Below are positions 33,882 to 42,621 of a stretch of DNA of 64,000 nt, in pieces. Source of the DNA: Flavobacterium aeripolare (GTDB lineage: Bacteria > Bacteroidota > Bacteroidia > Flavobacteriales > Flavobacteriaceae); contig NZ_JABSNL010000001.1 in the NCBI RefSeq assembly GCF_013294025.1, forward strand, positions 168,095-232,094, given 5' to 3'. The translations under genes and the position numbers were made by a program. The notes below the pieces were generated by a model that was not told where the DNA came from, did not search any database, and saw only the letters and a list, made by a program, of their open reading frames with translations. The number at the start of each line of letters is the position of its first letter. The stretch's first letter is position 1.

Positions 33882-34535
33882 TTATAATTTTGTAATAATG
33901 GTCTCTTCTGGAAATCTCGATTTTGGCAATTTCGCATTAAAATCAGTATCTTTTCTATACCCTAAAGACACCACTGCAAGCGCTGTGTAGCCTTTTTCGC
34001 GTAAGCCAAACTCAATATCTAATGCTTTTAAATCAACACCTTCCATTGGGCAAGCATCAATACCTAAAGCAGCAACTCCTAATAAAAATGATCCCATATT
34101 TAGATACACTTGCTTTTCCATCCAATGTTGTAAATCTTTAAGATCGTATTTATGAAGGTCTACAAACAACTTACGTCCACCTTGTACTTGATCTTTGAAT
34201 TCTTGTGCCGCAAAACGACCATCTTCATCTTCTTGTTCTAAAATACTAGTCAAATAGGCTTCGTCTGCATTGGTACGCGCAGCAAAGACAATTACATGAG
34301 AGGCATCGTAAACTTTAGGTGTGTTAAAATGAAAAAATCCTTCTGTTCCTTTTGCAATACGTTGTTTACCTTCTGTAGTATCTGCAATAAGAAAATGCCA
34401 AGGTTGTAAGTTGATACTTGACGGACTTAAACGCAATAAATCTTTTACTTGTTCAAAATCTGTCTCTGAGATCTTCTTAGTAGCATCAAATTCTTTTACT
34501 GAATAACGGTTGTTTAATATTTCACTTAAAATCAT
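33882..34535 (-). CDS. nfsB: NfsB-type NAD(P)H-dependent nitroreductase
   Basis: The 217-residue FMN nitroreductase-family protein has RYSVKEFD at the start, LRLSPSSINLQPWHFLIA (FMN contact region), a KQVYLNMGSFLLGVAALGIDACPMEG segment, and the C-terminal YTALAVVSLGYR. The layout matches E. coli NfsB and dihydropteridine reductase-like enzymes, which reduce quinones and nitroaromatics. It is divergent from an HxlR gene with shared ACTAT-N7-ATAGT sites, so electrophile-induced derepression is likely. Confidence 0.85.
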   Translation of the reverse strand: MILSEILNNRYSVKEFDATKKISETDFEQVKDLLRLSPSSINLQPWHFLIADTTEGKQRIAKGTEGFFHFNTPKVYDASHVIVFAARTNADEAYLTSILEQEDEDGRFAAQEFKDQVQGGRKLFVDLHKYDLKDLQHWMEKQVYLNMGSFLLGVAALGIDACPMEGVDLKALDIEFGLREKGYTALAVVSLGYRKDTDFNAKLPKSRFPEETIITKL

Positions 34536-34561
34536 AATCTTATATTTAGTTGATTATTTAT

Positions 34562-34578
34562 ACTATCATTTTTATAGT
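34562..34578. promoter_or_regulatory. candidate HxlR operator at nfsB
   Basis: ACTAT, seven bases, ATAGT. It lies just downstream of the nfsB -7 box, where a bound repressor would block transcription. The same site in nearly the same place occurs at 44556-44572. Confidence 0.6.
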
Positions 34579-34580
34579 GG

Positions 34581-34611
34581 CAAAAGTATGTATAGTTTAT
34601 AATGTATACAA
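34581..34611 (-). promoter_or_regulatory. nfsB promoter
   Basis: On the minus strand TTG (34609-34611), a 20-base spacer, then TACTTTTG (34581-34588). This fits the Bacteroidota -33/-7 arrangement. Confidence 0.65.
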
Positions 34612-34683
34612 TAACGGTCACGAAGTATAGTATAAAATAAATTTTCAACTAGCTATATTTCAATAGTTTAAAAAATTAAAATT

Positions 34684-34731
34684 AACTATAAAAAATATAG
34701 TTGCACACTAATAATTAGTGCTATATCTTTG
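34684..34731 (+). promoter_or_regulatory. hxlR promoter overlapped by a perfect palindrome
   Basis: TTG (34701-34703), a 20-base spacer and TATCTTTG (34724-34731) form the promoter, 30 bases before the ATG. The perfect palindrome AACTATA-N5-TATAGTT (34684-34702) covers the -33 element, which predicts autorepression by the HxlR protein. Confidence 0.7.
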
Positions 34732-34760
34732 CACTTTATAATGTATATAAAAATGATGCT

Positions 34761-35144
34761 ATGGACAGAAAAGAACTTTTCGAAAAAAAACCAAAAATAA
34801 AGATCAACGACAAAATATCCTGGTGCCCCACAAGTGCTGCCATGGAATTGATAGGCGGAAAATGGAAGAGTGTGATCCTGACCCACTTGATTAGTGGTAC
34901 GAAGCGCTACAACGAATTACGCAAAGAAATTCCGGGAATCACGGAGCGCACCTTGAGTTTGCAACTCAAACAACTGGAAGAAGACGGTTTTGTAGTTAGA
35001 AAAGTATTCACCAAAAAACCACCTTTACGAGTAGAATATACCTTAACCGAATTTGGTTTAACATTATCGCCTATCTTAAATTCAATTGTGGAATGGGGAC
35101 TTATGGCTGCAGAAACCAAAGGCGAATTTATTTTTGAAGAATAA
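34761..35144 (+). CDS. HxlR-family winged-helix regulator
   Basis: The 127-residue protein has the HxlR Cys motif ISWCPTSAAMELIGGKWKSV, the recognition region RYNELRKEIPGITERTLSLQLKQLEEDGFV and the wing PPLRVEYTLTEFG. The single conserved Cys at about residue 22 may sense electrophiles, as in the YodB group. It is divergent from the nfsB/hydrolase pair and shares operator-like palindromes with it. The copy of this promoter at 44.6 kb has no HxlR gene beside it, so this protein may control both. Confidence 0.9.
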   Translation: MDRKELFEKKPKIKINDKISWCPTSAAMELIGGKWKSVILTHLISGTKRYNELRKEIPGITERTLSLQLKQLEEDGFVVRKVFTKKPPLRVEYTLTEFGLTLSPILNSIVEWGLMAAETKGEFIFEE

Positions 35145-35280
35145 AGATCTAGGAAGCGTTTAAATAAGCGCTTGCCTAACTATTCTAATCAAAAAACAAT
35201 ATATTTAGGGTTGCGCACCATCTCGTGCCACCTAAAAAGATTTGTTGCTAACTATGAAAAATGACCTAATCCAACATCTG
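35145..35280. other. non-coding gap after hxlR
   Basis: About 135 bases between the HxlR stop and the first recognisable repeat module. I see no gene. A weak AAGCG...CGCTT pairing near 35153-35175 could be a terminator remnant. Confidence 0.4.
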
Positions 35281-35565
35281 AGCACATCCACCTAGTTTGT
35301 CATTCTGCAAGAATGGCACACACGCATACACAACGAGCATCCGCAATCAGGGCCATTGCGAGGAACGCGGCAATCACGTGCAGTGCGTCACTATTTATTG
35401 AGGTGTAGATTTGATTTTAAAGGATTATTATTGGTGCTTACTCTGCATTGGCTTTTTTAACCATATAAGCCATTTAAGTTTTTATCTTCTTTGAGACTTT
35501 TAAACCATTTAAGAAATATAAGAACATATACCTTTTGGCGCTTAAAAGCACCCAACGAAACGCAA
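35281..35565. repeat. modular hairpin repeat, copy D
   Basis: The copy has GTCATTCTGCAAGAATG (35299), CATTGCGAGGAACGCGGCAATC and TTATTATTGGTGCTT, then passes directly into the next unit. GTCATTC in copy E follows at exactly 285 bases. Confidence 0.85.
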
Positions 35566-35850
35566 AGCAAATCTACCTAGTTTGTCATTCTGAAAGAATC
35601 TCATGCACGCATACACAACGAGCATCCGCAATCTGGGTCATTCCGAGGAACGCGACAATCACGTACAGTGAGTCGCTTTTTATTGAGGTGTAGATTTGAT
35701 TTTAACCGATTATTATTGGTGCTTTTGTTATTTAATAATGGATTTAGCTACGGTAATTGTCAATAGGAATGAGCGCAAAGTCGAAGACATTTACGCAGCC
35801 TTCACGATGGAATCACCGTTTAAAAATAAAATTGGGCATTATACTTTGCG
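35566..35850. repeat. modular hairpin repeat, copy E (with tail)
   Basis: The tandem partner of copy D, with GTCATTCTGAAAGAATC at 35584. It carries the tail: GTTATTTAATAA, GCGCAAA...TTTACGC and ATTATACTTTGCGGAGCG. The tail abuts the SDR relic at 35859. Confidence 0.85.
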
Positions 35851-35858
35851 GAGCGAGG

Positions 35859-35957
35859 GAACCAGAAGATATTGCGAAGATAGTGTTGCTTTTGCGTAGC
35901 GATGAAGCAAAATGGATGACCGGACAGAATATTGGTGCCAACGGCGGTACTGCATAA
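35859..35957 (+). pseudogene. relic of an SDR gene 3' end
   Basis: The frame encodes EPEDIAKIVLLLRSDEAKWM, then TGQNIGANGGTA and a stop, a standard classical-SDR C-terminus. Everything upstream is replaced by the repeat tail. A hairpin terminator follows at 35986. It does not match the C-termini of the intact SDRs in this window, so it comes from another gene. Confidence 0.8.
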
Positions 35958-35985
35958 AGGCAATTACTTTTTTTAGTTAATAAAA

Positions 35986-36012
35986 TAAGTCCGCTCCACA
36001 TGGAACGGACTT
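35986..36012 (+). terminator. hairpin after the SDR relic
   Basis: AAGTCCGCTCC pairs with GGAACGGACTT (one mismatch) around a short loop. The following sequence is AT-rich but lacks a long T run. Confidence 0.55.
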
Positions 36013-36097
36013 ATATCTAAACCTCTTCTATCTTTTTGAACATGTGCCAGTCCTAAACTTTTATACTCTTATTCGAAAGATTGTAAATTAGCCAGGC

Positions 36098-36127
36098 TTA
36101 CTCTTTATTTTTAAAATTTGTCATCAT
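36098..36127 (-). pseudogene. relic of an NmrA-like gene 3' end
   Basis: The minus strand encodes MMTNFKNKE-stop, matching the MMTNFKNRE-stop end of the NmrA-like gene at 12819. DNA similarity extends over about 37 bases (36092-36130). No more of the gene remains. Confidence 0.7.
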
Positions 36128-36303
36128 TTTGTACACTTTAGATAAATTATTAATCCTTTAAACATCTAAAAATGGTATTTGGTATAATAAATTAAAAAAT
36201 TTAATATCAATGCTAAATTGCATTTAACTGAAGTATATTGCTCAAATACAAAATTTATAATGGAAATTACCGTTATATAATCACACACAAAATAACTACA
36301 ATA

Positions 36304-37281
36304 TTGGATTTTACAAACCCGTTAGTCTATGGAGTTCCTTGTTTTTTGGGCTTTATCGCAATAGAACTTACTTACAGCAAAACTCATGACGACAAAGAAT
36401 TATACAAATGGAAAGATTTTTTTTCCAGCTTATCACTTGGAATAGGATCTGCAGTAATTGGTGCTCTGGTAAAAACAGTAGCCGTAATTTTAGTCTTTAA
36501 TTTTGCTTATGAGCTATTTAATCCTATTGTGGATGGTGTTAGAACCAATATTATGGGTTGGCAATCTTTTGGATATGCTTGGTATGTTTGGATAATCTGC
36601 ATGCTATTAGACGATTATTCTTATTATTGGTTTCATAGACAAAACCATATGGTCCGTTTTTTATGGGCTGCACATATTGTACATCACTCTTCAGACAATT
36701 TTAATTTAGGAACAGCGGTACGAAATGGTTGGTTTACTATTTTTTACAAGCCTTTTTTTTATGTTTGGATTGTAATTATAGGTTTTCCACCAGAAATGTT
36801 AGTTGTTTGTATGGGGATTGAAGCTTTATGGCAATTTCAACTTCATACGCAGTATGTAAAAAACTTAGGATTTTTAGAAATCTTTTTAAATACACATACC
36901 ATGCACCAAGTGCACCACGCTCAGAATATTGAATACATGGACAAAAATCACGGTGGAATCCTAAATGTATTTGATCGCGTTTTTGGGACTTGGAAAAAAA
37001 TTGACCAATCTATTGATATAAAATATGGTGTTTCTGTCCCTCCAGAATCTTATAACTTGTTTATAATTTTAACACACGAGTATAAAAACATTTGGGATGA
37101 TATGAAAAAATCAAGTAATTGGTATCACAAATTTAAATACGCCTTTGCTGCTCCTGGTTGGAGTCATGACGGAAGCACACAAACGATTAAGCAAATTAGA
37201 AAAGAAATGGCAGAAGATGCTAATAACAATTTAGAAGTATCAAATCCTAAACCTATTTTGATAAAGAGTGATGTAAAATAA
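36304..37281 (+). CDS. sterol desaturase / fatty acid hydroxylase family membrane protein
   Basis: The protein has the three His clusters of the family: YYWFHRQNH (HxxxH), AHIVHH (HxxHH) and MHQVHH (HxxHH), plus a NHGGILNVFDRVFGTW block and several TM segments. It is a di-iron membrane hydroxylase or desaturase acting on lipids. No ATG precedes the conserved sequence in frame. I choose TTG at 36304, which gives LDFTNPLVYGVPCF at the usual family start (325 residues). A TTG at 36238 would add 22 residues without family similarity. Loss of the original start by the nearby rearrangement is possible. Confidence 0.8.
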   Translation: MDFTNPLVYGVPCFLGFIAIELTYSKTHDDKELYKWKDFFSSLSLGIGSAVIGALVKTVAVILVFNFAYELFNPIVDGVRTNIMGWQSFGYAWYVWIICMLLDDYSYYWFHRQNHMVRFLWAAHIVHHSSDNFNLGTAVRNGWFTIFYKPFFYVWIVIIGFPPEMLVVCMGIEALWQFQLHTQYVKNLGFLEIFLNTHTMHQVHHAQNIEYMDKNHGGILNVFDRVFGTWKKIDQSIDIKYGVSVPPESYNLFIILTHEYKNIWDDMKKSSNWYHKFKYAFAAPGWSHDGSTQTIKQIRKEMAEDANNNLEVSNPKPILIKSDVK

Positions 37282-37307
37282 AGACACCTTTTTAGTGTTA
37301 AAAAACA

Positions 37308-37344
37308 AATGCTCCCATTAGTCACGTGATTAATGGGAGCATTT
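37308..37344 (+). terminator. intrinsic terminator after the sterol desaturase gene
   Basis: The 13-bp stem AATGCTCCCATTA with TAATGGGAGCATT has a short loop and is followed by TTTAG. It lies 27 bases after the stop. Confidence 0.75.
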
Positions 37345-37409
37345 TAGTATAACCTATTTTCTATTGAAAGAAAATCTCATACTTTATAAGTATATTTTCT
37401 TAATCCTTT

Positions 37410-38285
<876 letters not shown>

Positions 38286-38710
38286 GTACTTACTCTAGAT
38301 TGGCTTTTTTAAACCATATAAGCTAGTTAAGTTTTTATCTTCTTTATGACTTATAACCATTAAAGAAATTAAAGAATATATAAGTTATGCCGCTTAAATG
38401 CACCCAACGAAGCGTAAAGCAAATCCACCTAGATTGTCATTCTGAAAGAATCTCGCACATGCATACACAACGAGCATCCGCAATCATGGTGATTGCGAGG
38501 AACGCGGTAATCGCGTACAGTGAGTTACTTTTTATTGAGGTGTAGATTTAATTTTAAAGGATTATTATTGGTGATTTCTATTATCTAATAACGGATTTAA
38601 CTACCGTAATTGTCAATAGGAATGAGCGCAAAGTAGAAGGCATTTGCGCAGCGTTCGCGATGGAATTGTCGTTTGAAAATTGAATTAGGGAATATACTTC
38701 GCACAGCTGG
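38286..38710. repeat. modular hairpin repeat, copy G (with tail)
   Basis: The tandem partner of copy F, with GTCATTCTGAAAGAATC at 38436, GATTGCGAGGAACGCGGTAATC, a TTATCTAATAA module, GCGCAAA...TTTGCGC and the tail ending AATATACTTCGC. It ends about 20 bases before the stop codon of the FRG gene. Confidence 0.85.
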
Positions 38711-38726
38711 GATATTATTTCCATAA

Positions 38727-39563
38727 TTACTCTCCTAAGTTTTTTACATTAATTGCTTTTAATTCTTCATCTACATTATCGTCTTTACGATAGTACTGCC
38801 AATCTATGGTTGCGCCATGAGCTTCGAGTTCAGCTTTGATAGATTTTTTTGCATCACCCTCAATAATTAACTCTAAAAGTAAGTCTTTATATTCTGGTTG
38901 CTCTTTTAAATCTATTGCTCCTTTTCTTACTGACTGTAGCCAAAAACGCCCAGCTTGTCTTGAAATTCTTTTTTCACCCACATAATCAAATTTATCATTT
39001 AACAGGTAGATTGGAGTATTAATCATCATATCTTTTTCTAATTCAAAAGGGTCAAGTTGTGAAGAGGCTTTAGAAATTTTATCTGAATTAAACAACTGGT
39101 CTCTGGGAACCAAAAAAACATTAAAGGTTCCATCTTGTCCAAAATGTTTTTCATTCTCTACAGCAAACATTAATGCAGTTTCCCAACCGATTGACCAATC
39201 CATGAATCTTGTTTTTAATCCTAAATGTTGTGCTTGATAAAGTGCATACCATTTATTTTTTAATTCTGGATTATTATCATTTTCGCCAAATGGAAGTCTA
39301 ATATAATCATCTTGATTTGCAACAAAATTCATAAAATCATTATATAATTTTTTTTCAATTTCAATAAATTCTTCAGGAGATAATTTATTTCTGGCTAAGC
39401 CACAATTTAGCTCATATTTGACTAAACCGTGACCTCTATAATTTTCCATTATATCATAATAAATCCGTAACTCTTGTATTTGGCTTATTATAGGTTTTAA
39501 TTCAGCTATTGATTTTATTCTAGTTCCTTGATATTTGGCAATAAGTTGTTCGATTGTCTGCAT
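38727..39563 (-). CDS. FRG-domain protein
   Basis: The 278-residue protein has the FRG signature: NYRGHG (41-46) and AQHLGLKTRFMDWSIGWETALMFAVEN (111-137), where Gln-His, Thr-Arg and Asp-Trp are the conserved pairs. FRG proteins are scattered in bacteria and phages and are often found in defence loci; their biochemical activity is not established. No membrane segment is visible. It lies on the same strand, downstream of the HD/GHKL ATPase gene, with a 178-bp spacer that holds a repeat tail. A joint function is inferred from this pairing. Confidence 0.85.
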   Translation of the reverse strand: MQTIEQLIAKYQGTRIKSIAELKPIISQIQELRIYYDIMENYRGHGLVKYELNCGLARNKLSPEEFIEIEKKLYNDFMNFVANQDDYIRLPFGENDNNPELKNKWYALYQAQHLGLKTRFMDWSIGWETALMFAVENEKHFGQDGTFNVFLVPRDQLFNSDKISKASSQLDPFELEKDMMINTPIYLLNDKFDYVGEKRISRQAGRFWLQSVRKGAIDLKEQPEYKDLLLELIIEGDAKKSIKAELEAHGATIDWQYYRKDDNVDEELKAINVKNLGE

Positions 39564-39635
39564 TTATATATATAAGATTTATCGTTTAAAATTAAATAAA
39601 ACCACATATTTATCTGAATTTAGTCAAGTTCTTTT

Positions 39636-39735
39636 AATTGTCAATAGGAATGGGGTCAAAGTCGGAGACATTTGCGCAGCGTTCATGATATAATTGAGCT
39701 TTGAAAATTGAATTAAGAATTATACTTTGCGTAGC
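39636..39735. repeat. modular hairpin repeat, tail-only copy H
   Basis: Only the tail is present: TTGTCAATAGGAATGGGG, then AAAGTCGGAGACATTTGCGC and finally GAATTATACTTTGCGTAGCG. It separates the FRG and HD/GHKL genes and ends 6 bases before the HD/GHKL stop codon. Confidence 0.8.
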
Positions 39736-39741
39736 GGGTTA

Positions 39742-42255
39742 TTATTTTTCAAATTCTGTTTTTCTTTCGAAAAAATTATTTACGAAGTTCTTTAAAGTTA
39801 CTTTTTCATCTTTATCTAAATTCATTAAATCCATAGCACCTAAATGAATAGCTTTTCCTACTATATAATTAACAGTATCTATGGCTTTTGAATCTATATT
39901 GTTTCGAGAAATATCTGGTATAAATTTACGTGAATTTATATTTATAACGATAGTATTAATTTCAAAAACGGAAGCTGAAATACGAATATTAAAGCGGAAG
40001 TCTTTTATTAAAACACTTCTCATAAATAGTTCTTTTCTTTTTTCGGGAGTGCGCCAAGAATACATTGAACTATCTTTGTCTTGGGTATCAAAAGGTAAAT
40101 ACAAATTATTTTTTCTGCCTTCAAATAAAGTAATTTCTTTTACATATGCTTTTGTAATACAAGAATCAGAATGTCCAATTTTCTGAAGTTCTTCTATACC
40201 AAGTTTTTCAAAAATAGAACTGCCAGATTTAATAATTTCATCATAGAGTGATTCTTGATAATCTTTGGGGAAAATTACCGAAATCCATGTTAATTCACGA
40301 TCCATTTTGTCAATTACTTCATCTACATCTTCATTTGTAAATTTCATGCCACTGCTAAAATCATCTTCAAAATTATCTTCAACGAGTGGTATTGAAAGAT
40401 ATTTAATTTCTTCAGCAACGATGTAATCGTCGATATTTAAAGTTGAAAAATCAGTAACTTCTTCTAAACCTTCATCATCATTGTATTTATATAAAGTTCC
40501 AGGGAAGTTTATTTCATCAAACTTTTTTATAAACTCACTTTTTGGTTTAATTAAAGCGTATCCTTCTATGTCTTTTATATAATCTTTAAGGTCAATTTTG
40601 ATAAAACCCTTTTCAAGTGGAGTTGAAAGTTTTATGGGATTTTCAATTTTTGTAATTTCTTTTAATGATTTATCTACCACTTCAAAATTAATACCATCAG
40701 TGAGGAAATATTTATTTAAAAATACTTTTACATTTTGGGGTTTATTTTCAAATACTTTTATGAAGTTAATATAATTAAGAATGACTTCAGTTCCATCAAA
40801 TGATACATCTTCAGATTCCGTTAAAGAAGTCCATTCATTTCCTTTTTCAAGCTCAATTAAATATTTGTTTTTTGCTTTGTAATGTCTCGTTAATACTTTA
40901 ACTTCATCAGATAGCATAAAGCAAGAGAGAAACCCAATTCCAAAATTACCTATTGGTTTATATTCAAAATCTTTAAGTAAAAAGTCTGTTGAATTATAAT
41001 AAGAAACACCAATGTTTAAGAAATGTTTTTTTATTATATCCATAGACATTCCTGAACCATTGTCCTTAATGATAGCTTGGTTTTTATCTATATCTAAAAT
41101 AATTTTAATTTTAGGTTGATAAGTATCTTGACCAAATTCATGTTTCATCTCTTCGGTTTCTTGTCTTATTCTGCAAGAATCAATTGAATTTTGTATTAAT
41201 TCTCGAAGTCCCAAAGATTTACTACCATAAATTTTTTCTCCCATTAATAATGAACTAATGGCTTTGAATTCTAATGTCATTTTATAGTCAGAAAATGTAT
41301 AGCCCTCTGTCTGTATATTAATTTCAGGATTTGTATCATATACTAAACTATATTGAGTTGGCATAGAATTAACTAATGCGGTAGCATTAGTTAATTCATA
41401 TTTAACCCAGCTTATATAAACTAGTATTTTTCTATGGATACTTGCATTTGTTGCTTTCCCGTGAAAAACTACTTTTTTTTGTTGTGTTTTTTCGTTTATT
41501 ATAATTTTATCATTGTTAGATATTATGAAATGTTGTTTCCATTCTTCATCACTTATTCCTTTTGGAGAAATTATTTTATATAAATTATATGGTGTTCTAT
41601 TACCATCAATATCTAGAATATCAGCAAGACGTAAAACAGAGGCAATATATTGTGAATTAAATGAATAATCTCCTCTAACTTCATTTGTTCTTAAGTTCGA
41701 TTTAATCCAATCATAATCTTCAGTATGTGCTTGGCATATCAATGCAAGTTCTTTTGCAAAATCAAGATTTGTTAATTTAGGAATTATTAAATTATCCTTG
41801 AGATTTTCAATAATGTATCTCCCAGAAAGCGAAGCGTGTATTCTTCTAACATATTCTTGTAATGCTAAATCTTCGTTTCCATTCATTATTTTTTTCATAG
41901 CAGAAAACTTTACATCACAAAATGGAAATGAGTCAGTTTTAATTAAGTTTACATCTTCTTCACTAACTGCCATTCCAATATCATGTAATAATGCTGAATA
42001 TATCAGTAACGTTATTTCAAGTTCATTTAATTTAGAAACATCACTAACTATCTTGCTCATATATTCCATTATTCGAAATGAATGACCAGTATTGTGTAAA
42101 GTGTAATGTGGAAAAACATATTGTATTCTACTATTTAAAATATCTTTAACAAATTCAAAAACCTCTCCAATTTTAGGAAGAAATGGACTTTCAATACTTT
42201 TAAGATGCTTTATAAACGTTAAGTCATCCAATTTGAAATCTGTGTCAATATTCAT
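39742..42255 (-). CDS. HD-domain plus GHKL (Hsp90-like) ATPase protein
   Basis: The 837-residue protein has an N-terminal HD-type phosphohydrolase-like domain: HNTGHSFRIMEYM with His58, SALLHDIGM with His91-Asp92, later QAHTEDYDWI and LRLADILDID (208-217). A GHKL ATPase follows: N-box RELIQNSIDS (351-360, Glu352/Asn356), DNGSGM (399-404) and GNFGIGFLSCFM (436-447). A long C-terminal region resembles the middle part of HtpG-like proteins. The fusion suggests an ATP-driven conformational switch with nucleotide hydrolysis or binding. It is followed on the same strand by the FRG gene, and both are enclosed by modular repeats. I regard the pair as a candidate defence or stress module. Confidence 0.8.
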   Translation of the reverse strand: MNIDTDFKLDDLTFIKHLKSIESPFLPKIGEVFEFVKDILNSRIQYVFPHYTLHNTGHSFRIMEYMSKIVSDVSKLNELEITLLIYSALLHDIGMAVSEEDVNLIKTDSFPFCDVKFSAMKKIMNGNEDLALQEYVRRIHASLSGRYIIENLKDNLIIPKLTNLDFAKELALICQAHTEDYDWIKSNLRTNEVRGDYSFNSQYIASVLRLADILDIDGNRTPYNLYKIISPKGISDEEWKQHFIISNNDKIIINEKTQQKKVVFHGKATNASIHRKILVYISWVKYELTNATALVNSMPTQYSLVYDTNPEINIQTEGYTFSDYKMTLEFKAISSLLMGEKIYGSKSLGLRELIQNSIDSCRIRQETEEMKHEFGQDTYQPKIKIILDIDKNQAIIKDNGSGMSMDIIKKHFLNIGVSYYNSTDFLLKDFEYKPIGNFGIGFLSCFMLSDEVKVLTRHYKAKNKYLIELEKGNEWTSLTESEDVSFDGTEVILNYINFIKVFENKPQNVKVFLNKYFLTDGINFEVVDKSLKEITKIENPIKLSTPLEKGFIKIDLKDYIKDIEGYALIKPKSEFIKKFDEINFPGTLYKYNDDEGLEEVTDFSTLNIDDYIVAEEIKYLSIPLVEDNFEDDFSSGMKFTNEDVDEVIDKMDRELTWISVIFPKDYQESLYDEIIKSGSSIFEKLGIEELQKIGHSDSCITKAYVKEITLFEGRKNNLYLPFDTQDKDSSMYSWRTPEKRKELFMRSVLIKDFRFNIRISASVFEINTIVININSRKFIPDISRNNIDSKAIDTVNYIVGKAIHLGAMDLMNLDKDEKVTLKNFVNNFFERKTEFEK

Positions 42256-42427
42256 ATTCTTTTACTGATTTTGTTGTTTTAATTCTGGACTTTTTTAAAA
42301 TTGCTGGCAACTAGTATGTGATAATTACAAACTTTATTCTTTACGCTAATGTAAGATAAAACAATGAAAACATATACATATGCTAGCAAAACAAAGTTAT
42401 GTTAAAATAATATTTCTTTCATCCCCA
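42256..42427. other. non-coding region upstream of the HD/GHKL gene
   Basis: An AT-rich stretch of about 170 bases that should contain the HD/GHKL promoter. I see no exact TAnnTTTG box with proper spacing and no gene. Confidence 0.4.
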
Positions 42428-42525
42428 AAATCCCTAGCCCAGATAGAAGTGAAAATCCTTTTGGGAAGGCGTTTTTCAGCCTTACCAAAAGATTGTAACG
42501 GATAGCTGGAAATAGCTCCAAAAAC
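42428..42525 (+). repeat. flavobacterial structured repeat, copy 2 (best preserved)
   Basis: The 5' block is CCTAGCCCAGATAGAAGTG. The central stem CTTTTGG-G-AAGGC pairs with GCCTT-A-CCAAAAG, and the 3' block is ACGGATAGCTGGAAATAGCTCC. The same outer blocks with a different but still paired centre occur at 55630-55735, which supports an RNA structure. Confidence 0.8.
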
Positions 42526-42550
42526 AATTACTATCTTCAAACTATAACAA

Positions 42551-42595
42551 AAAAAAAGCTTTTGGACCATGTATTCACATTGGTCGCAAAAGCTC
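42551..42595 (-). terminator. terminator of the ABM monooxygenase gene
   Basis: On the minus strand the stem AGCTTTTG with CAAAAGCT is followed by a run of T residues. A close copy, without the T run, remains at 20829-20864 beside the ABM relic. Confidence 0.75.
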
Positions 42596-42621
42596 CTATT
42601 TCAAATTAAATGGTTTATTAG

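Noticed and set aside
35696-35957. short SDR-containing ORF as a real gene
   Set aside because: Its first half is repeat-tail sequence; only the last 32 codons are SDR-like.
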